From assembly GCA_001899335.1 (NCBI GenBank), contig MOYE01000008.1, forward strand, positions 199,435-263,434: DNA of 64,000 nucleotides, read 5' to 3'. The stretch comes from Candidatus Gastranaerophilus phascolarcticola (lineage in GTDB: Bacteria; Cyanobacteriota; Vampirovibrionia; Gastranaerophilales; Gastranaerophilaceae). A model generated the notes under the pieces. The model searched no databases. It was not told the origin of the DNA and saw nothing but the letters and a program-made list of their open reading frames with translations. This document shows positions 6,138 through 13,773 of this stretch, in pieces; the stretch's first letter is position 1, and each line of letters opens with the position of its first letter. Made by a program: the position numbers and the translations under genes.

Positions 6138-8345
6138 TTGCCTAAATATGCCTTAGCATTAGTGAATATCAAGGGATTGGGGGTAAAGACATACAGTTAC
6201 CTTATTCCTGATGAGATGCAGGGCAAAATCCAAATCGGACAGGTAATTCTTGTTCCATTTGGCAGACAAGGACTTGTAAATGCGTTTTGTGTAGGGTTTT
6301 CCGACTACCTGCCGCCTGAAATTAAAGCAAAAAAGGTTAGCAGGATTTTGGAGGAAAACCCTCTTTTTACTATTGATTACCTGAAACTTTTAGAGTGGGT
6401 CGCGAATTATTACTGCACGGATTTAATTACGGTCATAAACGCTGCGATTCCGTTGAAATTAATAGAAAAAGCCTCCAAAACCGAACAGGTCGTGGAATTT
6501 GTGACTTTTGAGGGAGCAACGAAGCGCCAGCTTGAGATCCTTGAAAAATTAAAATCTCGCGGCAAATGTAATCTTATATTTTTTGAAAAAGAGGCAAAAA
6601 CAACGCGTGCGACAATCAAAAAACTTGAGGAACTTGGCTGCCTGAAACTTACAAATGAGGAGCTTTACCGCAACCCTCTTGACGTATTGCGAATTACCGA
6701 ACGCGAAGCGTTATATGAACTCTCACCGGAACAAAACGAGGTTTACGAGGGTATTAAGAAAAAAATCGCGCAGACACCGACTGATACATTACTTTTACAC
6801 GGTGTTACCGCAAGCGGCAAAACTGAAGTTTATTTTAAACTTATTGATGACTGTATAAAATCAGGCAAAAACGTTCTTTTCTTAGCGCCGGAAATTGCGC
6901 TTGCCTCACAGCTTACAAAACGTCTTGCGCGCAAGTTTGGAACAGAAGATGTTGCGATTTGGCACAGTAGTATTTCTGACGGCGAACGCTATGACGTTTG
7001 GCAAAAACTATACCGCAACGAAATAAAAATTCTTGCCGGAGCGCGTTCCGCGGTATTTGCACCGCTAAAAAACATCGGACTTATCATTATTGACGAAGAA
7101 CACGAGGGCGCTTATAAACAAACAAGCCCTGCGCCGCGCTACGATGCAAAAGTCGTTGCACAAAAATTGCAGGAATTTCACAACTGTCCGATGATTTTGG
7201 GTTCTGCAACACCTGATATTTCAAGCTACTACCGCGCAACAAACAGCGGGAACCTTTTTGAAATGCTCAAGCGTTATAATAACGCAAAAGTTCCGCCTGT
7301 TTCTGTCATAAATATGCAAAATCACGGCAAAGCGGCATACAGAAATCTTATTTCAAAACCGCTTCAGACCGCAATATCCGAAACGCTTGAGAAAGGGCAG
7401 CAAGTAATTTTGCTTATAAATCGCCGCGGATTTTCGACATACACCCAATGCCAGGCTTGCGGTCACGTAATAGAATGCCCGCACTGCGCAATTCCGATGA
7501 TTTGGCACGCAAAAGACCAGCGGCTTAAATGCCATTATTGTAACCATACGGAATATTTCCCGGATTTTTGCCCGTCTTGCGGTTCAGACGCGTTCAAGAA
7601 CAGCGGCGTTGGAACACAAAAAATTGAACAATACATCAAAGAGCTTTATCCCGAAAACAACGTCGAGCGTATCGACAGCGATATTTTAACCCGCAAGGGC
7701 GAACACATTCGTTTATTAGAGAAATTTCAACGCGGCGAAATAGACATTCTCGTTGGGACACAGATGATTGCAAAGGGACTTGATAACCCGAATGTAACTC
7801 TTGTCGGCGTAATTTCGGCGGACGCAAGTTTTAACCTGCCGGATTTCAGGGCGTCAGAGCGCGGATTTCAGCTTTTAACACAGGTGGCAGGGCGCGCCGG
7901 ACGCGGAGAGTTTTCCGGAAGCGTAATCTTCCAGACCTATAACCCTGATTACTACGCTCTTGCCAGCGCGAAATCCCAAAACTATAAAGAATTTTTTAAT
8001 ACCGAAATCGTTGCCCGTGAAGAATTTGATTACCCGCCGTTCAGCCAGATTATCAGAATAATTTTGAGCAGCGAAAACAATTTCCGCGCAGAAAAATCCG
8101 CACAGGAAATCGTTTTAAGGCTTGCAACAATGATAGATAAATTTGGCGTTTCAGAACGTCTTGAGGTTTTAGGACCAACACCGTGCGTAATTGAACGTAT
8201 TAACGGACTTTATCGGTTTCAAATTATTATTAAGAATAAACTTGGTGAAAAAGGTCACGGATTTATTTCAAGTTTTATCGGCAAAATTACTATGCCGCGC
8301 GACATCAGAATGGCAATTGATGTCGACCCTCTCGATATTTTGTAA
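6138..8345 (+). CDS. priA: Primosomal protein N' (PriA), replication restart helicase
   Basis: 3'-5' superfamily 2 helicase that recognises stalled forks and reloads the replicative helicase. The N-terminal DNA-binding domain spans about 1-190. Walker A GVTASGKTEVY is near residue 222, the DEEH box (IIIDEEHEGAYKQ) near 318, and a zinc-binding module near 438-480 contains the pairs CQACGH, CPHC, CHYC and CPSC. Helicase motifs GTQMIAKGLDNP and QVAGRAGR follow. The length of 735 residues is normal. The start is TTG, 2 nt after the stop of the PC4-like gene; no nearby ATG fits the family N-terminus (YALALVNIKGL). The last 41 bases overlap the convergent formyltransferase gene. Confidence 0.95.
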   Translation: MPKYALALVNIKGLGVKTYSYLIPDEMQGKIQIGQVILVPFGRQGLVNAFCVGFSDYLPPEIKAKKVSRILEENPLFTIDYLKLLEWVANYYCTDLITVINAAIPLKLIEKASKTEQVVEFVTFEGATKRQLEILEKLKSRGKCNLIFFEKEAKTTRATIKKLEELGCLKLTNEELYRNPLDVLRITEREALYELSPEQNEVYEGIKKKIAQTPTDTLLLHGVTASGKTEVYFKLIDDCIKSGKNVLFLAPEIALASQLTKRLARKFGTEDVAIWHSSISDGERYDVWQKLYRNEIKILAGARSAVFAPLKNIGLIIIDEEHEGAYKQTSPAPRYDAKVVAQKLQEFHNCPMILGSATPDISSYYRATNSGNLFEMLKRYNNAKVPPVSVINMQNHGKAAYRNLISKPLQTAISETLEKGQQVILLINRRGFSTYTQCQACGHVIECPHCAIPMIWHAKDQRLKCHYCNHTEYFPDFCPSCGSDAFKNSGVGTQKIEQYIKELYPENNVERIDSDILTRKGEHIRLLEKFQRGEIDILVGTQMIAKGLDNPNVTLVGVISADASFNLPDFRASERGFQLLTQVAGRAGRGEFSGSVIFQTYNPDYYALASAKSQNYKEFFNTEIVAREEFDYPPFSQIIRIILSSENNFRAEKSAQEIVLRLATMIDKFGVSERLEVLGPTPCVIERINGLYRFQIIIKNKLGEKGHGFISSFIGKITMPRDIRMAIDVDPLDIL

Positions 8346-9207
8346 CTTCTCGCATAACTACGCCACGCCCGTCACGACAGCACGCAGAAATAGTCGAACC
8401 CTCCAATTTTACGCCATTATCACAAGTTTCTACAATTTCTAATTCATAAGGGTTTGGAATATAAAATTCTTCGCCGATAGTAACATAGCACGGCAGCCAC
8501 GGATGTAACGCCTTTATACGCGCTACAATTTCGGCGGCACTTTCACGTCCAAAATCCAACATCATTTCATCTTCTTCAATGTTCGGAAAGTATGTAGCCA
8601 TTTTTTCGTTCTGCTCAAGTGGCACAATGTCGCCTCTATCAAGTGCAACCAAAAAGTCCGGCAAACTTTTTTTCACCTCAAACGTAACCCTGTCACGGAG
8701 CTCTTTTGAGGTATAGTAGGGGAGAATTTCAACCCGTTTTTGATAAAGAATTGCGCCATTATCAAATTTTTCATCAATCAGATGAAACGTAAAACCGGTA
8801 AAAGGCTCCTGATTTTTAATAACCTGCAAATACGGATTAGGACCTCTGTATTTCGGCAAAAGCGACGGATGAACATTCACACTCGCCAGCCGCGGGGTTT
8901 CAAAAATTTCTTTTTGAATTTTTTCACGCCACGTACCTACAAGCATCAAATCAATGTTGTTTTCCAATAAAAACCCGCGAAATTCTTTAGAATTAACAGA
9001 CGAAAAACGTAAATCCCGCAACCCGTATTTTTTTATCAAAGTATTTTCAACCGAAGGCTTAAAAAAGTCCATCAAAAACAAACGCCAAGCAGGCTCAATC
9101 AGGTTTTCGTAACGAAAAACACCCACGATTTCGACGCCGCCGCAGGATTTACAGCCCTCTATGAGCGAGCATAACATTTGTCCTTTTCCGACAAGAACAA
9201 CTTTCAT
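8305..9207 (-). CDS. Formyltransferase family protein (Fmt/ArnA-like)
   Basis: N10-formyl-tetrahydrofolate-dependent formyltransferase fold. The catalytic triad is visible: Asn111 and His113 in NVHPSLLPKYRG, and Asp149 in EKFDNGAI. The C-terminal part (about 205-290) resembles the Fmt C-terminal domain but is divergent. The length of 300 is slightly short for methionyl-tRNA formyltransferase (about 315), and the N-terminal nucleotide-like region is unusual (MKVVLVGKGQMLCSLIEGCK). It could be Fmt or a sugar-amine formyltransferase. It overlaps smpB by 4 nt (ATGA) and so is co-transcribed with it; its 3' end runs 41 nt into priA on the other strand. Confidence 0.7.
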   Translation of the reverse strand: MKVVLVGKGQMLCSLIEGCKSCGGVEIVGVFRYENLIEPAWRLFLMDFFKPSVENTLIKKYGLRDLRFSSVNSKEFRGFLLENNIDLMLVGTWREKIQKEIFETPRLASVNVHPSLLPKYRGPNPYLQVIKNQEPFTGFTFHLIDEKFDNGAILYQKRVEILPYYTSKELRDRVTFEVKKSLPDFLVALDRGDIVPLEQNEKMATYFPNIEEDEMMLDFGRESAAEIVARIKALHPWLPCYVTIGEEFYIPNPYELEIVETCDNGVKLEGSTISACCRDGRGVVMREVTKYREGRHQLPF

Positions 9208-9653
9208 CGTATTTTACTTGCCCTATCCATATCACGTTTTTGGTCTTTTTTCGTGATATCTTCACGCTTATCATGTAATTTTTTACCCTTAACCAGGGCA
9301 ATTTCAAGTTTAGCAAGCCCCTGTATAAAAAACAATTCCAAAGGTACTATCGTGTACCCTTCTTTCTTCACTTTTTGCAAAATCTTTAATAATTCTTTTT
9401 TAGTTAGCAATAACTTTCTAATTCTTTCAGGCTCATGGTTGTAACGATTACCATGGTCATACGGTGAAATATGACATTTATAAAGGAATAACTCATTATC
9501 AACAAAACTACAAAAACTATCTTTAAGGTTTACCAAATTTTGCCTGATAGATTTAATTTCTGTTCCTGATAGTACAATTCCTGCTACATATTTTTCAAAA
9601 ACTATGTAGTCATGAAATGCTTTTCGGTTTGTAGTTACAACTTTTCTTTCCAT
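9204..9653 (-). CDS. smpB: SsrA-binding protein SmpB
   Basis: Small basic protein that binds tmRNA and brings it to stalled ribosomes for trans-translation. Family motifs run through the whole length: TNRKAFHDY, AGIVLSGTEIKSIRQ, NLKDSF, HISPYDHGNRYNH, RKLLL, and the C-terminal KGKKLHDKREDI...RDMDRA tail that reaches the decoding centre. 149 residues is normal. I chose ATG 9653 over the in-frame TTG at 9671 because the family starts here and because a promoter (TGCTACAAT) ends only 6 nt upstream, which implies a leaderless mRNA. Confidence 0.95.
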   Translation of the reverse strand: MERKVVTTNRKAFHDYIVFEKYVAGIVLSGTEIKSIRQNLVNLKDSFCSFVDNELFLYKCHISPYDHGNRYNHEPERIRKLLLTKKELLKILQKVKKEGYTIVPLELFFIQGLAKLEIALVKGKKLHDKREDITKKDQKRDMDRASKIR

Positions 9654-9659
9654 AAAAAG

Positions 9660-9668
9660 ATTGTAGCA
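9660..9668 (-). promoter_or_regulatory. Extended -10 promoter of smpB, probably leaderless
   Basis: On the minus strand TGC (9668-9666) and TACAAT (9665-9660) are followed by exactly 6 nt and then the smpB ATG. Transcription would start at or next to the start codon. No Shine-Dalgarno sequence is present. Confidence 0.55.
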
Positions 9669-9682
9669 CAAAATTCTAAAAT

Positions 9683-10378
9683 TTAACCGCTAATTTTAAA
9701 TACTTGCGCCATTTCGTCGATAGTTTCCGGCAATTTATCATTTCTGATAACGACATCGTATTTATCTTTGAAACCTAATTCGTAAGTGGCTTTAGCCAAA
9801 CGTTCTTTAATTGCCTCAAGAGTTTCGGTTCCGCGTTTGATTAAACGAGAAGCGAGTTCATCAATAGATGGAGGTTCAAAAAATAACAACACCGAATCCG
9901 GACGTTTCTTTTTAACCATATTTGCACCGTCAACATCCAACGCCATAATTACGTTTTTACCGGTGGCAAGAGCCTCGTCAACATCTTTTTTTCTAGTCCC
10001 GTAAAATCTACCAGTATAAACATTCACATACTCAAGAAATTCATCATTTTCAATACCTTTTTTAAACTCTTCTTGAGTTAAAAAGTGATAATTAACGCCA
10101 TCAATTTCTCCGGGTCTAGGTTTTCTTGTTGTGCAGGTAACAACTCTTGAAAAGAAACCGTATTTTTCATCAAAGCCATTCAAAATACTATCTTTACCTA
10201 CGCCGGAAGGTCCAGATACTACACAAACGAATTTATCTTTAATACCTTCTTCGCCAACTTTTAAGACCTTTGAAAGTTGGTTTTTCATAATTTTACCAAA
10301 TTCTACATTTCGGGCATTTTGAGAATTTAGTCCTTTTTTTCTACAATCCAAATCTCTACCTAACAAACTAACTTGCAT
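9683..10378 (-). CDS. gmk: Guanylate kinase with N-terminal extension
   Basis: Phosphorylates GMP to GDP with ATP. P-loop SGPSGVGKDS near residue 55, GMP-binding TRKPRPGEIDGVNYHFL near 83, Y...YTGRFYGT near 119, ALDVDGANMVKK near 145 and the lid region RLIKRGTET. 231 residues is about 30-45 longer than usual because of an N-terminal basic segment (MQVSLLGRDLDCRKKGLNSQ) before the kinase core. A start at the internal Met31 would give a normal enzyme, but GAGGAAAAAC precedes Met1, so the long form is plausible. It lies upstream of smpB, whose promoter begins after the gmk stop. Confidence 0.92.
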   Translation of the reverse strand: MQVSLLGRDLDCRKKGLNSQNARNVEFGKIMKNQLSKVLKVGEEGIKDKFVCVVSGPSGVGKDSILNGFDEKYGFFSRVVTCTTRKPRPGEIDGVNYHFLTQEEFKKGIENDEFLEYVNVYTGRFYGTRKKDVDEALATGKNVIMALDVDGANMVKKKRPDSVLLFFEPPSIDELASRLIKRGTETLEAIKERLAKATYELGFKDKYDVVIRNDKLPETIDEMAQVFKISG

Positions 10379-10429
10379 AAATGTTTTTCCTCATTCCCTA
10401 ATCATTTTTCTACGCCTGCTCATCAGCGT

Positions 10430-10458
10430 AAAAAAGAGCGCTTATGGTGGGGCGCTCT
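10430..10458 (-). terminator. Rho-independent terminator of rplU-rpmA
   Basis: Stem AGAGCGC (10435-10441) / GCGCTCT (10452-10458) with a 10-nt loop. On the minus strand it is followed by TTTTTT, about 30 nt after the rpmA stop. Confidence 0.85.
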
Positions 10459-10488
10459 CTACATTACTAATTTAAAAATTCAAATAAA

Positions 10489-10746
10489 CTAGCCAGCTGC
10501 ATAAACGCTAACTTGTCTTCTATCACGTCTGTATGTTTCGAATTTAACGTTACCGTCAATTAAAGCGAACAAAGTATCGTCGCTGCCAATACCTACATTG
10601 TTACCAGGGTGGAACTTAGTACCTCTTTGACGAACAATGATATTACCGGCTTTAACAGTTTCGCCACCGAACTTTTTAACACCTAAGCGCTTCGCTTCGG
10701 AGTCACGACCGTTACGGGTGGATCCCATACCTTTCTTATGTGCCAT
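10489..10746 (-). CDS. rpmA: 50S ribosomal protein L27
   Basis: 85 residues beginning [20 protein letters not shown], the normal bacterial L27 start without the cleavable N-terminal extension found in Firmicutes. L27 reaches the peptidyl transferase centre. The core [20 protein letters not shown] and [17 protein letters not shown] is intact. It follows rplU after 24 nt in the usual rplU-rpmA order and ends before a strong terminator. Confidence 0.97.
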   Translation of the reverse strand: MAHKKGMGSTRNGRDSEAKRLGVKKFGGETVKAGNIIVRQRGTKFHPGNNVGIGSDDTLFALIDGNVKFETYRRDRRQVSVYAAG

Positions 10747-10770
10747 TGTTATATCTCCTTTATTGGTTAA

Positions 10771-11121
10771 TTATTCTTCTGATGCTGTTTCATCTGCTTT
10801 CTTTTGAGCAGAAGTTCTGATTTTGCTAATCATGACTCTAGTAAAGCCTTGTCTGTGACCTTGTTTTTTTCTGTAACCTTTTTTAGGTCTTTGTTTGAAG
10901 ACAATAACTTTTTTAGATTTATCGTGAAGCATGATTGTACCTTCAGCAGATGCACCTGCAACGTAAGGTTGACCTACTTTAGATTTTTTGCCGTTAACAA
11001 TCATAACGACTTTATCAAAAACTACTTTTGAATCTTTTTCGCCTTCAAGTAATTCAACGTCTAAATAACGTCCTTCTTCTACTTGATATTGTTTTCCGCC
11101 AGTTTCTACTATTGCGTACAT
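10771..11121 (-). CDS. rplU: 50S ribosomal protein L21
   Basis: 116 residues from [20 protein letters not shown], with the typical C-terminal [20 protein letters not shown] basic stretch (here [19 protein letters not shown]). Longer upstream in-frame starts exist, but only ATG 11121 has AAAGGAAA before it and matches the family. A consensus promoter at 11229-11257 gives a leader of about 100 nt with a hairpin. Confidence 0.96.
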   Translation of the reverse strand: MYAIVETGGKQYQVEEGRYLDVELLEGEKDSKVVFDKVVMIVNGKKSKVGQPYVAGASAEGTIMLHDKSKKVIVFKQRPKKGYRKKQGHRQGFTRVMISKIRTSAQKKADETASEE

Positions 11122-11160
11122 ATTTATATTTCCTTTCGCTTTGGGTCTCGTAATTTTCCA

Positions 11161-11184
11161 CGCGAAAATACCACTATTTTCGGC
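11161..11184 (-). promoter_or_regulatory. Hairpin in the rplU leader
   Basis: CGAAAATA (11163-11170), loop CCAC, TATTTTCG (11175-11182): a perfect 8-bp stem inside the transcribed leader between the promoter and rplU. L21 operons in other bacteria carry autoregulatory leaders; whether this is one is inferred from position only. Confidence 0.4.
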
Positions 11185-11228
11185 GTTCAAATTTTTAGGC
11201 ACGAGTTGCCCCGTAATACACTATCATG

Positions 11229-11257
11229 ATTATTGCAAAGAGATAATTTATTGTCAA
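11229..11257 (-). promoter_or_regulatory. Promoter of rplU-rpmA
   Basis: Minus strand: TTGACA (11257-11252), 17 nt, AATAAT (11234-11229). A near-consensus sigma-70-type promoter with start expected near 11222. Confidence 0.75.
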
Positions 11258-11281
11258 TACACATAATACATTTGTAACAAA

Positions 11282-11752
11282 TTATTTATGATATTTTTCG
11301 TTTTTCATAATTTTAAACGCCCGATAAATTTGCTCAACCAAAATCAAACGCGCAAACTGATGCAAAAAAGTCATTTTTGACATACTCATCTTTAAATCCG
11401 CACGCGCTGAAACCTTTTTGGAAAGCCCGCAGGACGAACCTATTACAAAAATTAATTCCGAAACACCCTCATTTATCAACTCTTCAATCTTTGCGGAAAA
11501 CTCTTCTGATGAAAACATTTTCCCGCCGATTTCCATGGTCACAACAAACGAAGACGGCTTAATCAAGCTCAAAATCTTTTCACCCTCTTCATCCAAAACC
11601 TTTTCTACTAAATTTTCATCCTTAATTTCAATCGGGCTTAACTCGAGGATTTCAACAGACGAGTAGGGCGTTAAACGCTTTAAAAACTCGTCAACGCCCT
11701 CTTTTAAAAATTTTTCTTTAATTTTGCCCAACGCAATAATTTTTATGTTCAT
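11282..11752 (-). CDS. rlmH: 23S rRNA pseudouridine-1915 N3-methyltransferase RlmH
   Basis: SPOUT-fold methyltransferase that modifies 23S rRNA helix 69 in assembled ribosomes. Motifs: MNIKIIALGKIKEKF at the start, FVIGSSCGLS near 103 (the SAM-binding knot loop, usually FVIGGxxG), and the C-terminal SMSKMTFLHQFARLILVEQI...YHK. 156 residues from ATG 11752 matches the family; the longer frame from 11824 overlaps the upstream channel gene. It starts 1 nt before the end of the mscS-like gene, so translation is coupled. Confidence 0.94.
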   Translation of the reverse strand: MNIKIIALGKIKEKFLKEGVDEFLKRLTPYSSVEILELSPIEIKDENLVEKVLDEEGEKILSLIKPSSFVVTMEIGGKMFSSEEFSAKIEELINEGVSELIFVIGSSCGLSKKVSARADLKMSMSKMTFLHQFARLILVEQIYRAFKIMKNEKYHK

Positions 11753-11753
11753 A

Positions 11754-12593
11754 TTATTTTTCCATATAAACAGAAGTAGATGGGAATGCGAAATCAATAC
11801 CTGCTTCACGGAATTTTTCAACAATTTTTAAAATCAAAGTACTTTTCATTTTACGCATTTCAACAACACTACCGGTTTTCAAATAGGCAATGAACCTAAC
11901 ATCAATTGAGCTGCTGTTTAACGTTTCCACAAAAACCTGAAAACCGTTAAGGACATTTTCATCATTCATAGCAATATTTCTGATAATTTCCAAAGATTCA
12001 TTCAGTTTTTCGTTGGAAGTTCCGTAAACAAGCCCGAAAGTTTCGTCAATCATTCTGTTTCTGATTAAAGAGTAATTAGTAATAACAGAAGAGGCAACGG
12101 TTCTGTTTGGGATTGCGACGATTGTATCGTCAAGTTTTCTCAAACGCGTAGAGCGGAAGTTAATATCCTCAACGGTACCTTCTTCAGAGCCGACACTGAT
12201 ATAATCGCCGATTCTGAAAACCTTATCTGCAACAACAGAGATTGAGCCAAAAATATCTGAAATAGCTTCTTTCGCCGCAAAGCCGACAGCCAAACCTGTA
12301 ATTCCGAAACCTGCGAGGAATGAGTTTACAGAATAACCATGACTTTGGAAAAACGCAGCGATTGCGAGGAAAAGAATAACTATCTTCAAAATTCTTGCCA
12401 ACATCGGCAGAATTTTTGCCAGCTGAACCTTATCAGCTTTAAGCAGGTTATCAGCGGTTTTGGCGACCAATCTATCAATAATTTTTGATAAAATTATCAA
12501 AACAAGGATATTAACAGCAATTTCGCAAATTGATTGCCAGGGAATATCACTTAAAATTTTTGAGACTTCTTCTGTCATTAAAATTTCGTCCAT
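11754..12593 (-). CDS. mscS: Small-conductance mechanosensitive channel, MscS family
   Basis: Inner-membrane channel that opens under membrane tension and protects against hypo-osmotic shock. Three membrane segments near residues 22-41, 66-84 and 90-118; the last is the pore helix with Gly/Ala packing (GFGITGLAVGFAAKEAISDI). The cytosolic beta domain follows (FRIGDYISVGSEEGTVEDIN, IPNRTVASSVITNYS) and the C-terminal alpha/beta part completes 279 residues, the normal minimal size. The start has AAGGAGATATA before it. It is upstream of and coupled to rlmH. Confidence 0.93.
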   Translation of the reverse strand: MDEILMTEEVSKILSDIPWQSICEIAVNILVLIILSKIIDRLVAKTADNLLKADKVQLAKILPMLARILKIVILFLAIAAFFQSHGYSVNSFLAGFGITGLAVGFAAKEAISDIFGSISVVADKVFRIGDYISVGSEEGTVEDINFRSTRLRKLDDTIVAIPNRTVASSVITNYSLIRNRMIDETFGLVYGTSNEKLNESLEIIRNIAMNDENVLNGFQVFVETLNSSSIDVRFIAYLKTGSVVEMRKMKSTLILKIVEKFREAGIDFAFPSTSVYMEK

Positions 12594-12648
12594 TATATCT
12601 CCTTTTAACTAAAACTCTATAATAAAGATATTATATAACAAACAAAAC

Positions 12649-12864
12649 TTATAATTTATACAATTGGTCAAAAGGTATATTAAGCGCTTTCATAATAGCG
12701 ATAATGTTTGTAATTTTAGCATTCACTTGTCCACGCTCAATTTTACCAATATGCTTTTCGCTTAAGAATACTTTCTCCGCTAACTTTTCTTGCGACAATC
12801 TTAAACGATTTCTCTCCGCGCGAATGTTATTACCAATTTCAATTAGAACTTCTTTATCATCCAT
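12649..12864 (-). CDS. Small XRE/Cro-type HTH regulator
   Basis: 71 residues that form a single Cro/CI helix-turn-helix: IGNNIRAERNRLRLSQEKLA, then VFLSEKHIGKIERGQVNAKI. There is no effector domain, so it probably dimerises on a palindromic operator. No Shine-Dalgarno is visible; AACAAT lies 7 nt upstream of the ATG, which suggests a near-leaderless mRNA. It is divergent from the LuxR-like gene at 12964, with a perfect 38-bp palindrome between them that is a natural candidate binding site. Confidence 0.85.
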   Translation of the reverse strand: MDDKEVLIEIGNNIRAERNRLRLSQEKLAEKVFLSEKHIGKIERGQVNAKITNIIAIMKALNIPFDQLYKL

Positions 12865-12909
12865 AATTAATATTGTTACATATTGACATTAACCTATCTA
12901 CTGCTTTAA

Positions 12910-12947
12910 GATTGCAAAAGGAATTCTATAGAATTCCTTTTGCAATC
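12910..12947. repeat. Perfect 38-bp palindrome between divergent regulator genes
   Basis: The left half runs GATTGCAAAAGGAATTCTA and the right half is its exact complement, so the whole 38-bp unit reads the same on both strands (centre at TCTATAGA). No mismatch occurs and the symmetry stops sharply at both ends. It ends 16 nt before the ATG of the gene at 12964. It could be an operator for the adjacent HTH protein or form a cruciform/RNA hairpin. Confidence 0.85.
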
Positions 12948-12963
12948 AAAATACGGGGTATAG

Positions 12964-13284
12964 ATGAACACAAAAGACGAAATGCTTAAAATACTCGCAG
13001 AACCTGTGATAGAAGAAACAAAAGAACAAATCTCCGAGAAAGAAAGAAAACGTTATAGCCTCCCAAAGATTAAATTATCTGAAATAGAATTGGAATTTAT
13101 ACGAGGACTTGCAGAGGGAAGAGATAAAAGGGAACTTGACACGGCAATCCGCCTATACACAAAAGAGAAATTCACATATAACTCAATGAAAAATCATTTA
13201 TTGGACAAATTTGAGGCATTCACCCCTACTCACATCGTTTTCAAGGCTTTAGAAATGGGATTTCTGCAAGATGCGATTCGCTAA
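12964..13284 (+). CDS. Protein with LuxR/GerE-like helix-turn-helix
   Basis: 106 residues. The region about 30-100 follows the GerE pattern: ITLSEIE-type start (here KIKLSEIELEFIRGLAEGRD), a recognition helix (FTYNSMKNHLLDKF), then THIVFKALEMGFLQ at the end. The match is loose, with an insertion in the second helix (KRELDTAIRLYTKE), so the family call is uncertain. The N-terminus is charged (about 30 residues). The start has GGGG 6-9 nt upstream, immediately after the 38-bp palindrome. It probably forms a regulatory pair with the divergent XRE gene. Confidence 0.55.
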   Translation: MNTKDEMLKILAEPVIEETKEQISEKERKRYSLPKIKLSEIELEFIRGLAEGRDKRELDTAIRLYTKEKFTYNSMKNHLLDKFEAFTPTHIVFKALEMGFLQDAIR

Positions 13285-13321
13285 CGCAGCTCGCAAAATA
13301 GATCTTCAAGTCACTATCCAA

Positions 13322-13365
13322 CGCTAATTAAAAGACCCATCTGACGATGGGTCTTTTAATTAGCG
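13322..13365. terminator. Bidirectional terminator between the LuxR-like gene and tRNA-Gly
   Basis: Perfect 20-bp arms (13322-13341 and 13346-13365) with a TGAC loop; the core is AAAAGACCCATC / GATGGGTCTTTT, giving T runs in both directions. The right arm overlaps the last bases of the tRNA acceptor stem on the other strand. Confidence 0.85.
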
Positions 13366-13434
13366 GAAGACGAGACTCGAACTCGCGACAGTCTGCTTGG
13401 AAGGCAGATACTCTACCAACTGAGCTACTTCCGC
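13362..13434 (-). tRNA. tRNA-Gly (anticodon UCC)
   Basis: Minus strand, 73 nt. Acceptor arms GCGGAAG (13434-13428) and CTTCCGC (13369-13363) pair fully, and the discriminator base is U as is usual for bacterial tRNA-Gly. The D arm is AGCTCAGTTGGTAGAGT, the anticodon stem TCTGC/GCAGA encloses CTTCCAA (anticodon TCC, reads GGA), and the T arm contains GAGTTCGAGTCTC. CCA is not encoded. The 3' end runs straight into the terminator stem at 13322-13365. Confidence 0.95.
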
Positions 13435-13565
13435 TCCTTTATTTAATTTACTCTTTCATATTACTACAAAAAAAATAAATTTCAACTAATCCTTTTGTAT
13501 TAATTTAAAACAATTAACAAAAATCCTAAAAACTATTCTCGCGACCGATGAAACACCCTAAAAAT

Positions 13566-13740
13566 ACATGTATCATATATATACATGGAGTCGTAAATAC
13601 CTGAGTATTATATCGGATTTCGAGAGAAGATGTTTTAATTTTTGATTCAGGTTCCTTTTATGGCTCCATTCCCTATAAAAACATGTACAAACTATTATAT
13701 AAAATTTTCACTAGACTGCGCCAGGGCAGTCTTTTTATTT
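13566..13740 (+). ncRNA. Candidate structured RNA with nested stems and its own terminator
   Basis: About 330 nt upstream of the parvulin gene hold no reading frame with a credible start. Three stems nest around one axis: ACATGT (13566-13571) with ACATGT (13681-13686), ATGGAG (13585-13590) with CTCCAT (13664-13669), and ACCTGA (13599-13604) with TCAGGT (13647-13652). A rho-independent hairpin follows at 13713-13732. The terminator does not belong to any protein gene, because the preceding plus-strand gene ends at 13284 and has its own. A rod-like RNA of the 6S kind, or a leader that controls the parvulin gene, are the options I consider. Confidence 0.35.
13713..13740 (+). terminator. Rho-independent terminator, not assigned to a protein gene
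   Basis: AGACTGC (13713-13719) / GCAGTCT (13726-13732), loop GCCAGG, followed by TTTTATTTTTTTT. It ends directly before the parvulin promoter. Confidence 0.8.
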
Positions 13741-13745
13741 TTTTG

Positions 13746-13754
13746 TGCTAAAAT
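13746..13754 (+). promoter_or_regulatory. Extended -10 promoter of the parvulin gene
   Basis: TGC followed by TAAAAT (13749-13754), 19 nt before the ATG, with AAAGGAG as ribosome-binding site. Confidence 0.55.
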
Positions 13755-13773
13755 TAAAGAAAAAGGAGAAATT

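Noticed and set aside
12910..12947. Rho-independent terminator
   Set aside because: No gene ends just upstream on either strand (both flanking genes are divergent), and no U run follows the palindrome.
13642..13773. N-terminal extension of the parvulin from the upstream ATG
   Set aside because: Would translate through the terminator hairpin and promoter; ATG 13774 has a clear ribosome-binding site and matches the family start.
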